In this document: one piece after another, positions 34,665 to 44,949 of the stretch | Numbering within the stretch: position 1 is the first letter of the stretch | How the letters are laid out: every line of letters begins with the position of its first letter | Origin: Aminobacter niigataensis | GTDB taxonomy: Bacteria > Pseudomonadota > Alphaproteobacteria > Rhizobiales > Rhizobiaceae | Assembly (NCBI RefSeq): GCF_014200015.1 | Contig: NZ_JACHOT010000001.1 | Coordinates: forward strand, 186,001-250,000 | DNA: 64,000 bases | Direction of reading: 5' to 3' | Translations under genes and position numbers: made by a program | The notes under the pieces: model-generated | Seen by the model: the letters and a program-made list of their open reading frames with translations, nothing else | The model's database searches: none | What the model was told of the DNA's origin: nothing

Positions 34665-34872
34665 GAAGTCTCCAAGATGCGGGTCGAACAAGCGGTCGCA
34701 ACTTGAGGTGGAGAATGACTGAGCGCAGGCCGGTCGGCAATAGGACGGCGATCTCTTCGCGGCGATCGATGGCGAGATCAAGCCGGACTACGCACGCCCA
34801 AGCGGAAGGAAATGACGGTCGCGGGCGGCTCCGCCTCCCGGTGCGCCGCGCGTTCCTAATTCCAGGTGTCTG

Positions 34873-34918
34873 CCGGCAGTGCGTTCGAGGCTCCCCATCT
34901 CGGCAAACGCACTGCCGG
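34873..34918. repeat. Long perfect inverted repeat in an otherwise empty region
   Basis: CCGGCAGTGCGTT (34873-34885) and AACGCACTGCCGG (34906-34918) are perfect 13-base arms around a 20-base loop. It sits in the 379-base gap between the AraC gene and the GreA-like gene, about 125 bases downstream of the latter, with no T run. No other gene or feature is evident in that gap. Confidence 0.7.
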
Positions 34919-35043
34919 TTCCGGGTTCGAACATCGCTCACGTTTGGGTCACGTCGGTGCAGCCAGCGATGCAAAGTGGATGACCATGACCAGGCAATAA
35001 AAGATGCCGGCAATTCGGTCGTGCGTCGTACCTCGCTATCCAG

Positions 35044-35526
35044 CTAAGAAATCGACAGGATTTCGAGTTCGCGCTGCCCTAGCTGCACAACATCGCCAAC
35101 GGTTTTGCCAATCAGCGCGATGGCAACCGGCGAGCCATGCGATATTGAAGCTTCAGACGGGTTGGCTTCATCCTCACCGACGATGCGGAAGGTCTGGGTG
35201 CGGCCGTCATCACGCTCGAACGTAACGGTGTGACCGAAGGCGACCACTTCATTGGATGCAGGCATCGGCATGAGCTGGGCCGTTCGGACGCGCTCGGCAT
35301 AATAGCGCATGTCTCGAAGCGGAACCGCCGACTGCCTTCGCCGCTCGTTGACATCTTCCAGCACGTTGGCTGCGTCGAGAGCCTGCTGGGCGCGCGCCAA
35401 TTCATCTTGCAGCATCTTGAGACCCGCCTCGGTGACGAGGTTGATCCGGTCGGAGATGGGGCGAGCCGGCAGGATGGTTTCCGATGCTGCCTCGGCGCTT
35501 TCCTCCTTGGCAAATGCTACGCTCAT
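35044..35526 (-). CDS. GreA/GreB-family elongation-factor-like protein
   Basis: A 160-residue protein. Residues about 30-85 form the N-terminal part (LVTEAGLKMLQDELARAQQAL... NERRRQSAVPLRDMRYYAERVRTA), and residues about 90-160 form the C-terminal FKBP-like domain (VAFGHTVTFERDDGRTQTFRIVGEDEANP and ISHGSPVAIALIGKTVGDVVQL). The coiled-coil tip lacks an obvious acidic pair like GreA's D41/E44, so RNA-cleavage stimulation is doubtful. It resembles the Rnk/GreA-like paralogues found in rhizobia. GGGGAG lies before the ATG at 35526. Confidence 0.85.
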   Translation of the reverse strand: MSVAFAKEESAEAASETILPARPISDRINLVTEAGLKMLQDELARAQQALDAANVLEDVNERRRQSAVPLRDMRYYAERVRTAQLMPMPASNEVVAFGHTVTFERDDGRTQTFRIVGEDEANPSEASISHGSPVAIALIGKTVGDVVQLGQRELEILSIS

Positions 35527-35783
35527 TGGTCGGGACTCCCCTTCGAACACCCTCAGCAATCGGATAACCTAGAGCCGGCAATAAAGCTCCCACAATTTGA
35601 CGGCTGGTCTCGGCCCAAAGTGGAGCAGCCAAGAGAGGTGAGGCTGGTGGATAGCCGGACTACAGAGGTCGATATAGGGATCGAAATGCGATCAGCGACC
35701 GCTCGGCTCGCCTTCTCCCGGAGTGGCTGGCCAAATCGGCCAACTCCAGCTTAACTCGGCAAGGAGCTCAGGAGTAGACACTC

Positions 35784-36137
35784 ATGGCAAAGCACCGGAT
35801 CTATACGACCGCCTTCGCAAGCATCTATCCTCTCTACGTCGCGAAAGCAGAGAAAAAGGGACGTACAAAAGCAGAGGTTGATCACGTCATCTCTTGGCTT
35901 ACGGGCTATGATCAGAAAGATCTAAAGGCTCAACTGGAAAAACAGACTGATTTTGAAACATTCTTCGCAGAGGCCCCCAAAATCAATCCGTCGCGAGCCT
36001 TGATCAAGGGCGTTATTTGCGGTGTCCGCGTGGAGGATATCGAGGAGCCAACCATGCGAGAAATTCGCTATCTGGATAAACTGATTGATGAGCTGGCGCA
36101 GGGAAAAATGATGGACAAGATCCTGCGAAGAAATTGA
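35784..36137 (+). CDS. DUF2200 protein
   Basis: A 117-residue soluble protein of the DUF2200 family ([41 protein letters not shown] and [27 protein letters not shown]). The start is preceded by GGAG. Its base composition looks about 48% GC, well below the roughly 60-65% around it, with many AAA and GAT codons. This suggests recent transfer. Function unknown. Confidence 0.85.
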   Translation: MAKHRIYTTAFASIYPLYVAKAEKKGRTKAEVDHVISWLTGYDQKDLKAQLEKQTDFETFFAEAPKINPSRALIKGVICGVRVEDIEEPTMREIRYLDKLIDELAQGKMMDKILRRN

Positions 36138-36305
36138 ACTAGAGAGCCGTCAATCTCCGTCCATTTGAGATTGTCTCAGGTTTCTGGCCGTTGCATGGCG
36201 GATGCGATAGGCCTGCCAAATGCAAACCAGGCAGCAGCTCGACATCGGAATGGGCGTCGATACCGGGAGCTTCCCGGATTCGCGCCGAGCCGTGCTGACA
36301 GCCGT

Positions 36306-37226
36306 TCAAACCACCTCGGGTACCATCTCGCGCAGTACACGGCGCAGGATGTTTCGGGTGGCGATTGTGGCGGCTGAGGGCGCGCGGTCGCGGGCGGTGA
36401 CAAGCCGCACCTCGCGTACGATGGCCGGTTCGACCAAGGGACGCGCTACGATGCTGCGGCCCTTCAGCGCCGCCAGAGAATAAGCAGGCAGGATCGCTAT
36501 CCCGGCACCGTTTTCGGCCAGCGAAAGAGCCGTATTTATCTGGTGCACTTCCAGTTGGGGCCGCAGTGGCAGCCCGGCCGACTCGAAGCCGAACTCGGTC
36601 AGCAACCGAATGCTGCTCTCACGCGTCAGTGTGATGATCTGGTGATCTCGAAGCTCGGCCCAGCGGATCTGCTGGCGTCCGGCGAATTCGTCATCGGGGG
36701 TGCAGAAAACCATCAGGCTATCCTGCAGCCCCGGCTGAGAGTCGAGCCCCGCTTCGCCCGGAGAGAAAGTACCGACACCGAGATCGCAGCGGCCGCTTCT
36801 TACCTGCTCGACAATGATGTCGGTGCTGACATCCTCGATGCGCAGGACTAGCTCGGAATGTGCAGCCGCAACTTCGCGTAGAACGCGCGGCAGGATCGTG
36901 CCGGCGATAAGCGGTGGCGCGGCAATTCGCACGAGGCCGCGTTTCAGGCTGCTGAGGTCGCGCACATATTCGGCTGCGCGATCGATTTCGTTCAGGCCGG
37001 CAAGGGCACCGGTTGCGAAGGCACGCCCGGCGTCGGTCATATCGACCCGCCGGGTCGTGCGGTCGAAAAGCCTTGCACCTAGCACCAATTCGAGATCGCG
37101 GATCGTATGCGAGAGATTGGCTTGAGAGGTCTGCATACTCTCGGCCGCGCGGGAGAAATTTCCCAACTCGACCACAGCCTTGAAGGATTCGATTTGACGC
37201 AAAGTCGGGCGCATCGGCAAACTCAC
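36306..37226 (-). CDS. LysR-type regulator of the adjacent catabolic cluster
   Basis: A 306-residue LysR protein. The N-terminal winged helix reads TLRQIESFKAVVELGNFSRAAESMQTSQANLSHTIRDLELVLGARLFDRTTRRVDMTDAGR, and the effector domain is at about residues 95-300. It starts with GTG at 37226 (AGGACATAA before it); an ATG at 37214 is an alternative. It is divergent from the DapA-like gene with a 222-base gap, so it probably controls that cluster in response to a pathway compound. Confidence 0.9.
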   Translation of the reverse strand: MSLPMRPTLRQIESFKAVVELGNFSRAAESMQTSQANLSHTIRDLELVLGARLFDRTTRRVDMTDAGRAFATGALAGLNEIDRAAEYVRDLSSLKRGLVRIAAPPLIAGTILPRVLREVAAAHSELVLRIEDVSTDIIVEQVRSGRCDLGVGTFSPGEAGLDSQPGLQDSLMVFCTPDDEFAGRQQIRWAELRDHQIITLTRESSIRLLTEFGFESAGLPLRPQLEVHQINTALSLAENGAGIAILPAYSLAALKGRSIVARPLVEPAIVREVRLVTARDRAPSAATIATRNILRRVLREMVPEVV

Positions 37227-37241
37227 TTATGTCCTATCCTT

Positions 37242-37260
37242 CATGAATATATACCGAATG
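37242..37260. promoter_or_regulatory. Candidate LysR-type operator
   Basis: CATGAATATATACCGAATG is an imperfect dyad (CAT-N13-ATG) with a T-N11-A core, in the intergenic gap between the LysR gene and the DapA-like gene. Confidence 0.35.
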
Positions 37261-37448
37261 TTCGCCTTCACACATGAAAAAAAATGGGGCCCGATGTCAC
37301 AGGATTTGTCACGGCAGTGATTGAGGGGAGGAGATGTTTTTGGGCGGCCATGAGCACTGCCTGAGCCAAGTTTGCCGCGCCAGAACGGGCCCACTCTTCC
37401 TAGACAAGCACGCTACCGTCCGGTGCCGGACGACGATGAGGAACGCAT

Positions 37449-38973
<1,525 letters not shown>

Positions 38974-39054
38974 CTATGACCTCCGACAGCACCGTTTCAA
39001 TCGGGGCTGATAGGCAAAAGACTGACAATAACAAGCAACAGGGGACCTCGCATC

Positions 39055-40218
39055 GTGAAGAAGACCATTCTCGCATTCAGCCTCTTCGTGGGCCTTGCAA
39101 CCTCGGCCCTTGCCCAAGAGCCGGTGAAGATCGGCGTCATCACCACACTTTCCGGCCCGGGTGGCTATCTCGGCAAGGACGTCCGCGACGGCATGCAGCT
39201 TGCCATCAACGAGGAAGGCGGCAAGCTCGGCGGCGTGCCGGTCGACCTTATCGTCGAGGATGACGCAGCCAAGCCGGCGAATGGCCGCCAAATTGCCGAA
39301 AAATTCATGAACGAGCAGGGCGTCAAGCTGCTGTCCGGCATCATCTTCTCGAACATCGCCGGCGCGACCGTGCCGGACATCGTCGACAATGGCGCCCTCT
39401 ATATCAGCGCCAATGCCGGCCCTTCGGGTCTCGCCGGCAAGGAGTGCAATGAGAACTACTTCGTCGTCTCGTGGCAGAACGACACGCTGCACGAGGTGTC
39501 CGGCATAGCGGCCAAGGATCTCGGCTACAAACGCGCCTTCCTGCTGGCGCCGAACTACCAGGCCGGCAAGGACGCGCTCGAAGGTTTCAAGCGCACATTC
39601 AATGGCGAAATCATCGGCGAGATCTACACCCAGCTGGAGCAGACGGACTACTCGGCTGAAATGGCGCAGATCCGCGCCGCGGCACCCGACGTGGTCTATC
39701 AGTTCCATCCGGGCGGGCTCGGCATCGCCTTCGTGCGCCAGTACCAGCAGGCCGGTCTTCTGGGCAAATTCCCTATGGTGCTTTCGGAGGCCAACGCCGA
39801 TGGCGTAATGCTGAAAGCCCTTGGTGACGCGGTGATCGGCCAGGTCGCTACCAGCCATTGGGCCGAGGACCTGGACAACGAGGCGAACAAGGCCTTCGTT
39901 TCGGGCTGGAAGGCCGCCTATCCCGACCGTCCGCTGACCACTTACGCATCGCAGGGGTATGACACCGCGAAGCTGATCGCCTCTGCTCTCAAGGCAACCG
40001 GCGGCGTCGACGACATCGATGCGGTCCGCACGGCGCTGAGAAAGGCAGATTTCGTCTCTGTCCGGGGCGATTTCGCGTTCGGCCCCAACCAGCATCCGGT
40101 GCAGGACTGGCACCTCCTGGAGGTGGTCAAAGGCGAGAATGGCGTGGCGACCACGGTGACCCGCAAGAAATTGGCGGAAGATATTGGCGACAGCTATTCG
40201 GCCGCCTGCAAGCTCTGA
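39055..40218 (+). CDS. Branched-chain-type ABC transporter substrate-binding protein
   Basis: A 387-residue periplasmic protein: signal peptide (ILAFSLFVGLATSALA), then the type-I binding fold with VKIGVITTLSGPGGYLGKDVRDGMQLAINE, IAEKFMNEQGVKLLSG and YASQGYDTAKLIASALKATGG. It belongs to the HAAT/Leu-Ile-Val group, which also includes importers for aromatic acids. The start is GTG with GGGGA upstream. It is 81 bases after the dioxygenase gene. Together with the next four genes it probably imports the pathway substrate. Confidence 0.92.
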   Translation: MKKTILAFSLFVGLATSALAQEPVKIGVITTLSGPGGYLGKDVRDGMQLAINEEGGKLGGVPVDLIVEDDAAKPANGRQIAEKFMNEQGVKLLSGIIFSNIAGATVPDIVDNGALYISANAGPSGLAGKECNENYFVVSWQNDTLHEVSGIAAKDLGYKRAFLLAPNYQAGKDALEGFKRTFNGEIIGEIYTQLEQTDYSAEMAQIRAAAPDVVYQFHPGGLGIAFVRQYQQAGLLGKFPMVLSEANADGVMLKALGDAVIGQVATSHWAEDLDNEANKAFVSGWKAAYPDRPLTTYASQGYDTAKLIASALKATGGVDDIDAVRTALRKADFVSVRGDFAFGPNQHPVQDWHLLEVVKGENGVATTVTRKKLAEDIGDSYSAACKL

Positions 40219-40302
40219 CCTGCACCAGCCACCGAACCGGCCGAACTGGGTGCGCAAGCTGCGCATCCACGGATCGCATTACCCAGCGCAGGGCTTGCCG
40301 AT

Positions 40303-41217
40303 ATGACACTCATTCTCGAACAGCTTCTGAACGGTTTGCTTTACGGCATCACACTGTTCCTGCTGGCTGCCGGTCTGACCCTGATCTTCGGCATCATGGG
40401 CCTGATCAACCTCGCCCATGGCTCGCTTTACATGGTGGGTGCGTTTGTGGGGGCCTGGGTGGCCAGCCAGACAGGAAGCTTCTGGCTGGGCCTGCCTGCG
40501 GCGCTGGCCGGCGCCATGCTGGCCGGTTTTGCGATTGAACTGGGTGTCATGCGACGGCTGTATGCGCGCGACCACCTGGATCAGGTGCTAGCGACCTTTG
40601 CGCTGATCCTGATCTTCAACGAGCTCACCGTCCTGCTTTTCGGCCGTGAGCCGATGTTCGTCGAGCTTCCCGCCTCGATCGCAACGCCGATCGAGCTGCT
40701 GCCCGGCCTGGTTTATCCGCCCTTCCGTCTTTTGATCATCGCAGCCGGCCTTGGAGTGGCCCTGGGCTTGTATTTCCTGATCAATCGGACGCGCATCGGC
40801 ATGCTCGTGCGCGCCGGCTCGACCAATCGCGACATGGTCCGCGCGCTCGGTGTTGATATCCGGCTGCTCTACACGATGATCTTCGGCCTTGGCGCGCTGC
40901 TCGCGGGACTGGCGGGTTTCATGACCAGTCCGGTGCTGGCGGTCCAGGTCGGCATGGGCGAGCAGATCCTGCTGGCAACCTTTGTCGTGGTGGTCATCGG
41001 CGGCGTTGGTTCGATCAAGGGCGCCTTCGTGGCCGGCATCCTGCTCGGCATCGTCGACACATGTCTGCGTGCATTCCTCCCAGGAGTGTTGCGCGAGATC
41101 ATGGCCGGTCCGGAGGCTGACGCTCTGGGAGTCGGCATCGCATCCATGGGAATTTATCTGATGATGGGTATCGTGCTTCTGTTCCGGCCCCAGGGCCTGT
41201 TTCAGGCAGGCGGCTGA
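40303..41217 (+). CDS. Branched-chain-type ABC transporter permease (LivH-like)
   Basis: A 304-residue inner-membrane permease with family motifs FGIMGLINLAHGSLYMVGAFVGAW, INRTRIGMLVRAGSTNRDMVRALGVDI and FVVVVIGGVGSIKGAFVAGILLGIVDT. It begins 84 bases after the binding protein and ends two bases before the next permease start. Confidence 0.93.
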   Translation: MTLILEQLLNGLLYGITLFLLAAGLTLIFGIMGLINLAHGSLYMVGAFVGAWVASQTGSFWLGLPAALAGAMLAGFAIELGVMRRLYARDHLDQVLATFALILIFNELTVLLFGREPMFVELPASIATPIELLPGLVYPPFRLLIIAAGLGVALGLYFLINRTRIGMLVRAGSTNRDMVRALGVDIRLLYTMIFGLGALLAGLAGFMTSPVLAVQVGMGEQILLATFVVVVIGGVGSIKGAFVAGILLGIVDTCLRAFLPGVLREIMAGPEADALGVGIASMGIYLMMGIVLLFRPQGLFQAGG

Positions 41218-41219
41218 GC

Positions 41220-42206
41220 ATGCGGCAACATCTTATCTTCATCGCAGCGGCGATCGTGTGCCTGTCCGTCCTGCCCTTGGTGGCAGAGGCGACGGGCCAG
41301 CTGGCGCTGGTCGGCCTGACGTCGCGCATCATGATCTATGCGATTGCAGCAGCCAGCCTGAACTTCATCCTCGGCTATGGCGGGATGGTTTCGTTTGGCC
41401 ATGCGGCCTTCTTCGGTATCGGCAATTACGTGGTTGGCATCCTGTATTTCCACCATGCCGAGGGCGTGCCGCTCTGGGGCTTCATCCCCGGTTCCAACCA
41501 GCTTTTGATAACGCTGCCAACAGCGGTCCTCGTGGCTGGGTTCGCGGCGCTGGTCATTGGCTCGCTGGCGCTGCGCACCAGGGGCGTGCAATTCATCATG
41601 ATCACGCTGGCGTTTGCGCAGATGCTCTATTTCTTTTTCGTCTCGCTCAAGACCTATGGCGGCGAGGACGGTGTCATCGTGCGGGGCGCCAATGATCTCT
41701 TTGCGCTGAGCCTGCGCGACAAGACAGCGATGTATTACGTCATCCTTGTCGTGATGGTGTTGTTCTTCGCATTTCTTTGGCGGGTCGTGCACTCCTCGTT
41801 CGGCACGGTCCTGTCGGGCATAAGGCAAAACGAACGACGGATGACCGCGATGGGCATCAGCTCCTATCGCTACAAGCTTTACGGCTTCGTCCTGGCCGGA
41901 ATGGGCGCAGGCCTCGCCGGAGCTTTGATGGCGGTGTTCATGCGCTTTGCCAGCCCGGACACGCTCCATTGGACCAAGTCCGGCGAACTGCTGATCATGG
42001 TCATCCTCGGCGGTGTCGGCACTTTCTTCGGCCCAATCTTGGGCGCGGCGGCCTTCCTGATCCTGCAAACCTACCTCGCTGCCTGGACTGAGCACTGGCA
42101 GCTTGCCATGGGTCTGATCCTGCTGGGGATCGTGCTTGGCACCAAGGGTGGCGCCAAGGGGCTGTTCGACTCCATTGCCCGTAAGCTTCGGACGGAGCCA
42201 AGATGA
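41220..42206 (+). CDS. Branched-chain-type ABC transporter permease (LivM-like)
   Basis: A 328-residue inner-membrane permease with LNFILGYGGMVSFGHAAFFGIGNYVVG, the FGTVLSGIRQNERRMTAMGISSYRYK loop that contacts the ATPase, and MVILGGVGTFFGPILGAAAF. Its last codons overlap the next gene start (ATGA). Confidence 0.93.
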   Translation: MRQHLIFIAAAIVCLSVLPLVAEATGQLALVGLTSRIMIYAIAAASLNFILGYGGMVSFGHAAFFGIGNYVVGILYFHHAEGVPLWGFIPGSNQLLITLPTAVLVAGFAALVIGSLALRTRGVQFIMITLAFAQMLYFFFVSLKTYGGEDGVIVRGANDLFALSLRDKTAMYYVILVVMVLFFAFLWRVVHSSFGTVLSGIRQNERRMTAMGISSYRYKLYGFVLAGMGAGLAGALMAVFMRFASPDTLHWTKSGELLIMVILGGVGTFFGPILGAAAFLILQTYLAAWTEHWQLAMGLILLGIVLGTKGGAKGLFDSIARKLRTEPR

Positions 42207-42958
42207 ACACCATCCTGGCAATCGACGATCTGGTGAAACGTTTCGCAGGTCTGACCGCGACAGATCATGTGTCGTTGAACGTGGCGACCGGGCATATCCA
42301 TGCCTTGATCGGCCCCAACGGGGCCGGCAAGTCCACGCTGATCAACCTCCTCTGTGGCGAGCTGATCCCCAACGAGGGGCGGATAACGCTTCTGGGTGAA
42401 GACATTACCGCGTGTCCCGCCGCGGAGCGGATGAAGCGCGGCCTTGCGCGGACATTCCAGATCACGAACCTGCTGAACGATTTCACCGTGCAGCAAAACA
42501 TCAGCCTGGCGGTGCAAGCGAGGCAGGGAAACAACTTTCGCATCCTCGATACCGCGCGAGGGCGTGTTTCCATCCTGACCGAAGTGGATGAACTTCTAGC
42601 TGCCAGCCGCCTCGAGCCGCGTCGCGATGTGGTGGCGGGCAACCTTTCGAGCGGCGAACGCAAGCAGCTCGAGCTAATGATGGCGCTTGCTGGCCGGCCG
42701 AAGCTCCTGCTTCTCGATGAGCCGATGGCGGGGCTCGGCCGTTTGGAAAGCCAGCAGATGATCGAGACCCTGCGAGGTCTCCGCGGCAAGGTCTCCATGC
42801 TCCTGATCGAGCACGACATGGAAGCGGTCTATGCGCTGGCCGACCGTATCTCGGTCCTGGTCTATGGGCGGGTGATCCTGACCGGGACCGCCGACGATAT
42901 CCGGGCCAGCGATGAAGTGCGGGACGCCTATCTGGGGTTGGAGGACGAACTGTGTTGA
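42203..42958 (+). CDS. Branched-chain-type ABC transporter ATP-binding protein (LivG-like)
   Basis: A 251-residue ATPase: Walker A GPNGAGKST, ABC signature LSSGERKQLELMMAL (with S-S-G-E where S-G-G-Q is usual), Walker B LLLLDEPMAGLG and switch His in IEHDMEAV. The start overlaps the upstream permease by four bases, and the stop overlaps the second ATPase by seven. Confidence 0.92.
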   Translation: MNTILAIDDLVKRFAGLTATDHVSLNVATGHIHALIGPNGAGKSTLINLLCGELIPNEGRITLLGEDITACPAAERMKRGLARTFQITNLLNDFTVQQNISLAVQARQGNNFRILDTARGRVSILTEVDELLAASRLEPRRDVVAGNLSSGERKQLELMMALAGRPKLLLLDEPMAGLGRLESQQMIETLRGLRGKVSMLLIEHDMEAVYALADRISVLVYGRVILTGTADDIRASDEVRDAYLGLEDELC

Positions 42959-43653
42959 AGGTGCAGGGGCTCCAGGCTGCCTATGACCATGGCCAGGTGC
43001 TGTTCGATGTAAGCTTCGAGGTCAATGAAGGCGAACTCGTCACATTGATGGGCCGCAACGGGATGGGCAAGACCACCACGATCCGCGCCATCATGGGCCT
43101 TGTTCCGCCTGCGGGCGGACGGATCGAGATCGGGGGTCACGAGACTACCGGATTTTCCCCGGAGCGGGTGGCGCGGCTTGGCGTTGGCCTCGTGCCCGAA
43201 GGAAGGCAGGTGTTCCCGACGCTCACCGTGCGCGAGAATCTGGTCGCGACCGCTGCCAACCGCTCGGGGCGTTCGGACCCTTGGACTCTCGAGAAAGTCT
43301 ATGGACTTTTCCCTCGTCTGCGGGAGCGGACGAGCCAGATTGCAGGGACGCTCTCTGGCGGCGAACAGCAGATGTTGGCGGTTGGGCGTGCGCTGATGAC
43401 CAATCCGCATCTTCTCATCCTCGACGAGGCGACCGAGGGGTTGGCCCCGGTGATCCGGCTGGAGATCTGGAACTGCATCACCCGATTGCGCGCGCTTGGC
43501 CAGTCGATCCTGTTGATCGACAAGAACTTGGCAGTGCTGAAGAAACTCGCGGACCGGCATTACATCATAGAAAAAGGCCACGTCGTCTGGTCCGGCACCG
43601 GCACCGATCTCACGCGCGACCATGACAAGGTGCATTCCTATGTCGGTGTCTGA
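42952..43653 (+). CDS. Branched-chain-type ABC transporter ATP-binding protein (LivF-like)
   Basis: A 233-residue ATPase: Walker A GRNGMGKTT, ABC signature LSGGEQQMLAVGRALM and Walker B LLILDEATEGLAP. The expected His after the switch reads IDKNLAVL, so the usual catalytic His position appears replaced, as in some LivF proteins. The start is GTG at 42952 (or the following TTG), overlapping the LivG stop. Confidence 0.92.
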   Translation: MLKVQGLQAAYDHGQVLFDVSFEVNEGELVTLMGRNGMGKTTTIRAIMGLVPPAGGRIEIGGHETTGFSPERVARLGVGLVPEGRQVFPTLTVRENLVATAANRSGRSDPWTLEKVYGLFPRLRERTSQIAGTLSGGEQQMLAVGRALMTNPHLLILDEATEGLAPVIRLEIWNCITRLRALGQSILLIDKNLAVLKKLADRHYIIEKGHVVWSGTGTDLTRDHDKVHSYVGV

Positions 43654-44446
43654 GGATATCTGCCTCATCGGATGGGGCGCGATCGGTGCCCGGGTGGCAG
43701 CGCTCCTGGCCGAGCGACGGAGCCCGGTTCGTATCGTTGCCGTGGCGGTGCGTGATGCGAGCCGCAGTCGTCGGGACCTGCCCAAGGAAGCGGCTTTGAT
43801 TTCCCATCCGGCGGAGCTGGCGGGTGTCAAAGCGAAACTCGCCGTCGAGGTCGCGGGGCGTGACAGCGTCCTGCCCTGGGGTCGCGTGGTGCTTGAGGCC
43901 GGGATGGATTTCGCCATTTCCTCGACCTCGGCCTTTGTCGATGATCGCGTGCTGGCCGAGCTGACAAAACTGGCCCAGGCTCGTGATGCAAAGCTTCTGG
44001 TGCCGCCGGGCGCCTTGGGCGGGATCGATGCGCTGGCTGCGGCTGCGCGGCTGGGCCTTGCCTCGGTAGAACACCGGATCATCAAACCGGCGCGAGCATG
44101 GGCCGGCACCATAGCCGAGAACCGCTGCGACCTTGAGGCGCTAACCGAACCGACGGTGTTCTATGCGGACACTGCACGGGCAGCGGCCGATGCCTTTCCA
44201 CAGAATGCGAACGTGGCGGTGATCACCTCGCTGGCGGGGATAGGTCTCGACCGGACACGGGTCTCGCTTGTTGCTGATCCGACCGCGCTTTTCAACACAC
44301 ATGAGATACACGCTGAAGGCGATTTCGGGCGGATGGAAATCCGACTGGAAAACCGCCCGCTGGCGACCAACCCGAAATCCTCGGAGATGACCGCGCTGAA
44401 CCTGGTGAGGCTGATCGAGAACCGGGTGCTGCCGCTGCTGATCTGA
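43640..44446 (+). CDS. Aspartate dehydrogenase-like NAD(P)-dependent enzyme
   Basis: A 268-residue protein of the aspartate dehydrogenase (NadX) family: nucleotide-binding CLIGWGAIGARVAALL, EVAGRDSVLPWGRVVLEAG, and the domain-2 motif LVPPGALGGIDALAAAARLG. The C-terminal part contains NPKSSEMTALNLVRLIENRVLPL. It could form iminoaspartate or reduce/oxidise a different amino or imino acid from ring cleavage. The start overlaps the LivF gene by 14 bases, so it is the end of the first transcription unit. An in-frame ATG at 43622 is an alternative. Confidence 0.85.
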   Translation: MSVSEDICLIGWGAIGARVAALLAERRSPVRIVAVAVRDASRSRRDLPKEAALISHPAELAGVKAKLAVEVAGRDSVLPWGRVVLEAGMDFAISSTSAFVDDRVLAELTKLAQARDAKLLVPPGALGGIDALAAAARLGLASVEHRIIKPARAWAGTIAENRCDLEALTEPTVFYADTARAAADAFPQNANVAVITSLAGIGLDRTRVSLVADPTALFNTHEIHAEGDFGRMEIRLENRPLATNPKSSEMTALNLVRLIENRVLPLLI

Positions 44447-44949
44447 CCACACCTTGATATGGGGTCTGCTGCGGATCCGGTCACCGAGACATGGCAGTGC
44501 TTTCCATGTCCATGAATGCGGACCGCAGCGCCCCCATTCACCTAGCGCCGCTCACGGCAAGATCATGAGCTAGCGGCGGCTGCGATGTGGCCCGTGCGAT
44601 ACCCCCCCACCTACTGGCGCCGCCCCCTGCGCTCTGCCCGACATTGGCTCCTCAGTGGCGGCTGAAAGCGGCACGCCGATCGAACGTGCCTCATCGCACC
44701 GCCTGTTACCCGCGTGCAGGTCTTAGGCTGGCGCTGTTCCGTAAGGCGCATGGGAAAGAAGGGCGTGATGCAATGCATCTCCCATCCCGGTTCGCCACAA
44801 CCAATTCATGTGAAAAATGACATAGATTTATATGAGTCTTGAGAATTGTCTCATGAGTGGGAAAGGGCGACTATTCTGCACGAACTGAAGCATCCATGGC
44901 TCGGGTTCATCGATTTCGAAAGCCGTCGAGTACATTAGGGACTATTTTC
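44447..44949. other. Intergenic region, no gene seen
   Basis: About 500 bases between the aspartate-dehydrogenase-like gene and the aldehyde dehydrogenase gene. I see no coding frame or clear remnant. The last 130 bases are AT-rich with an ATGAG-N13-CTCAT dyad near 44832-44855, which may be a promoter or operator for the second transcription unit. Confidence 0.35.

Noticed and set aside
44587-44820. Short frame in the gap before the aldehyde dehydrogenase gene
   Set aside because: Its composition is Ala/Pro/Arg-rich without a ribosome site or family resemblance.
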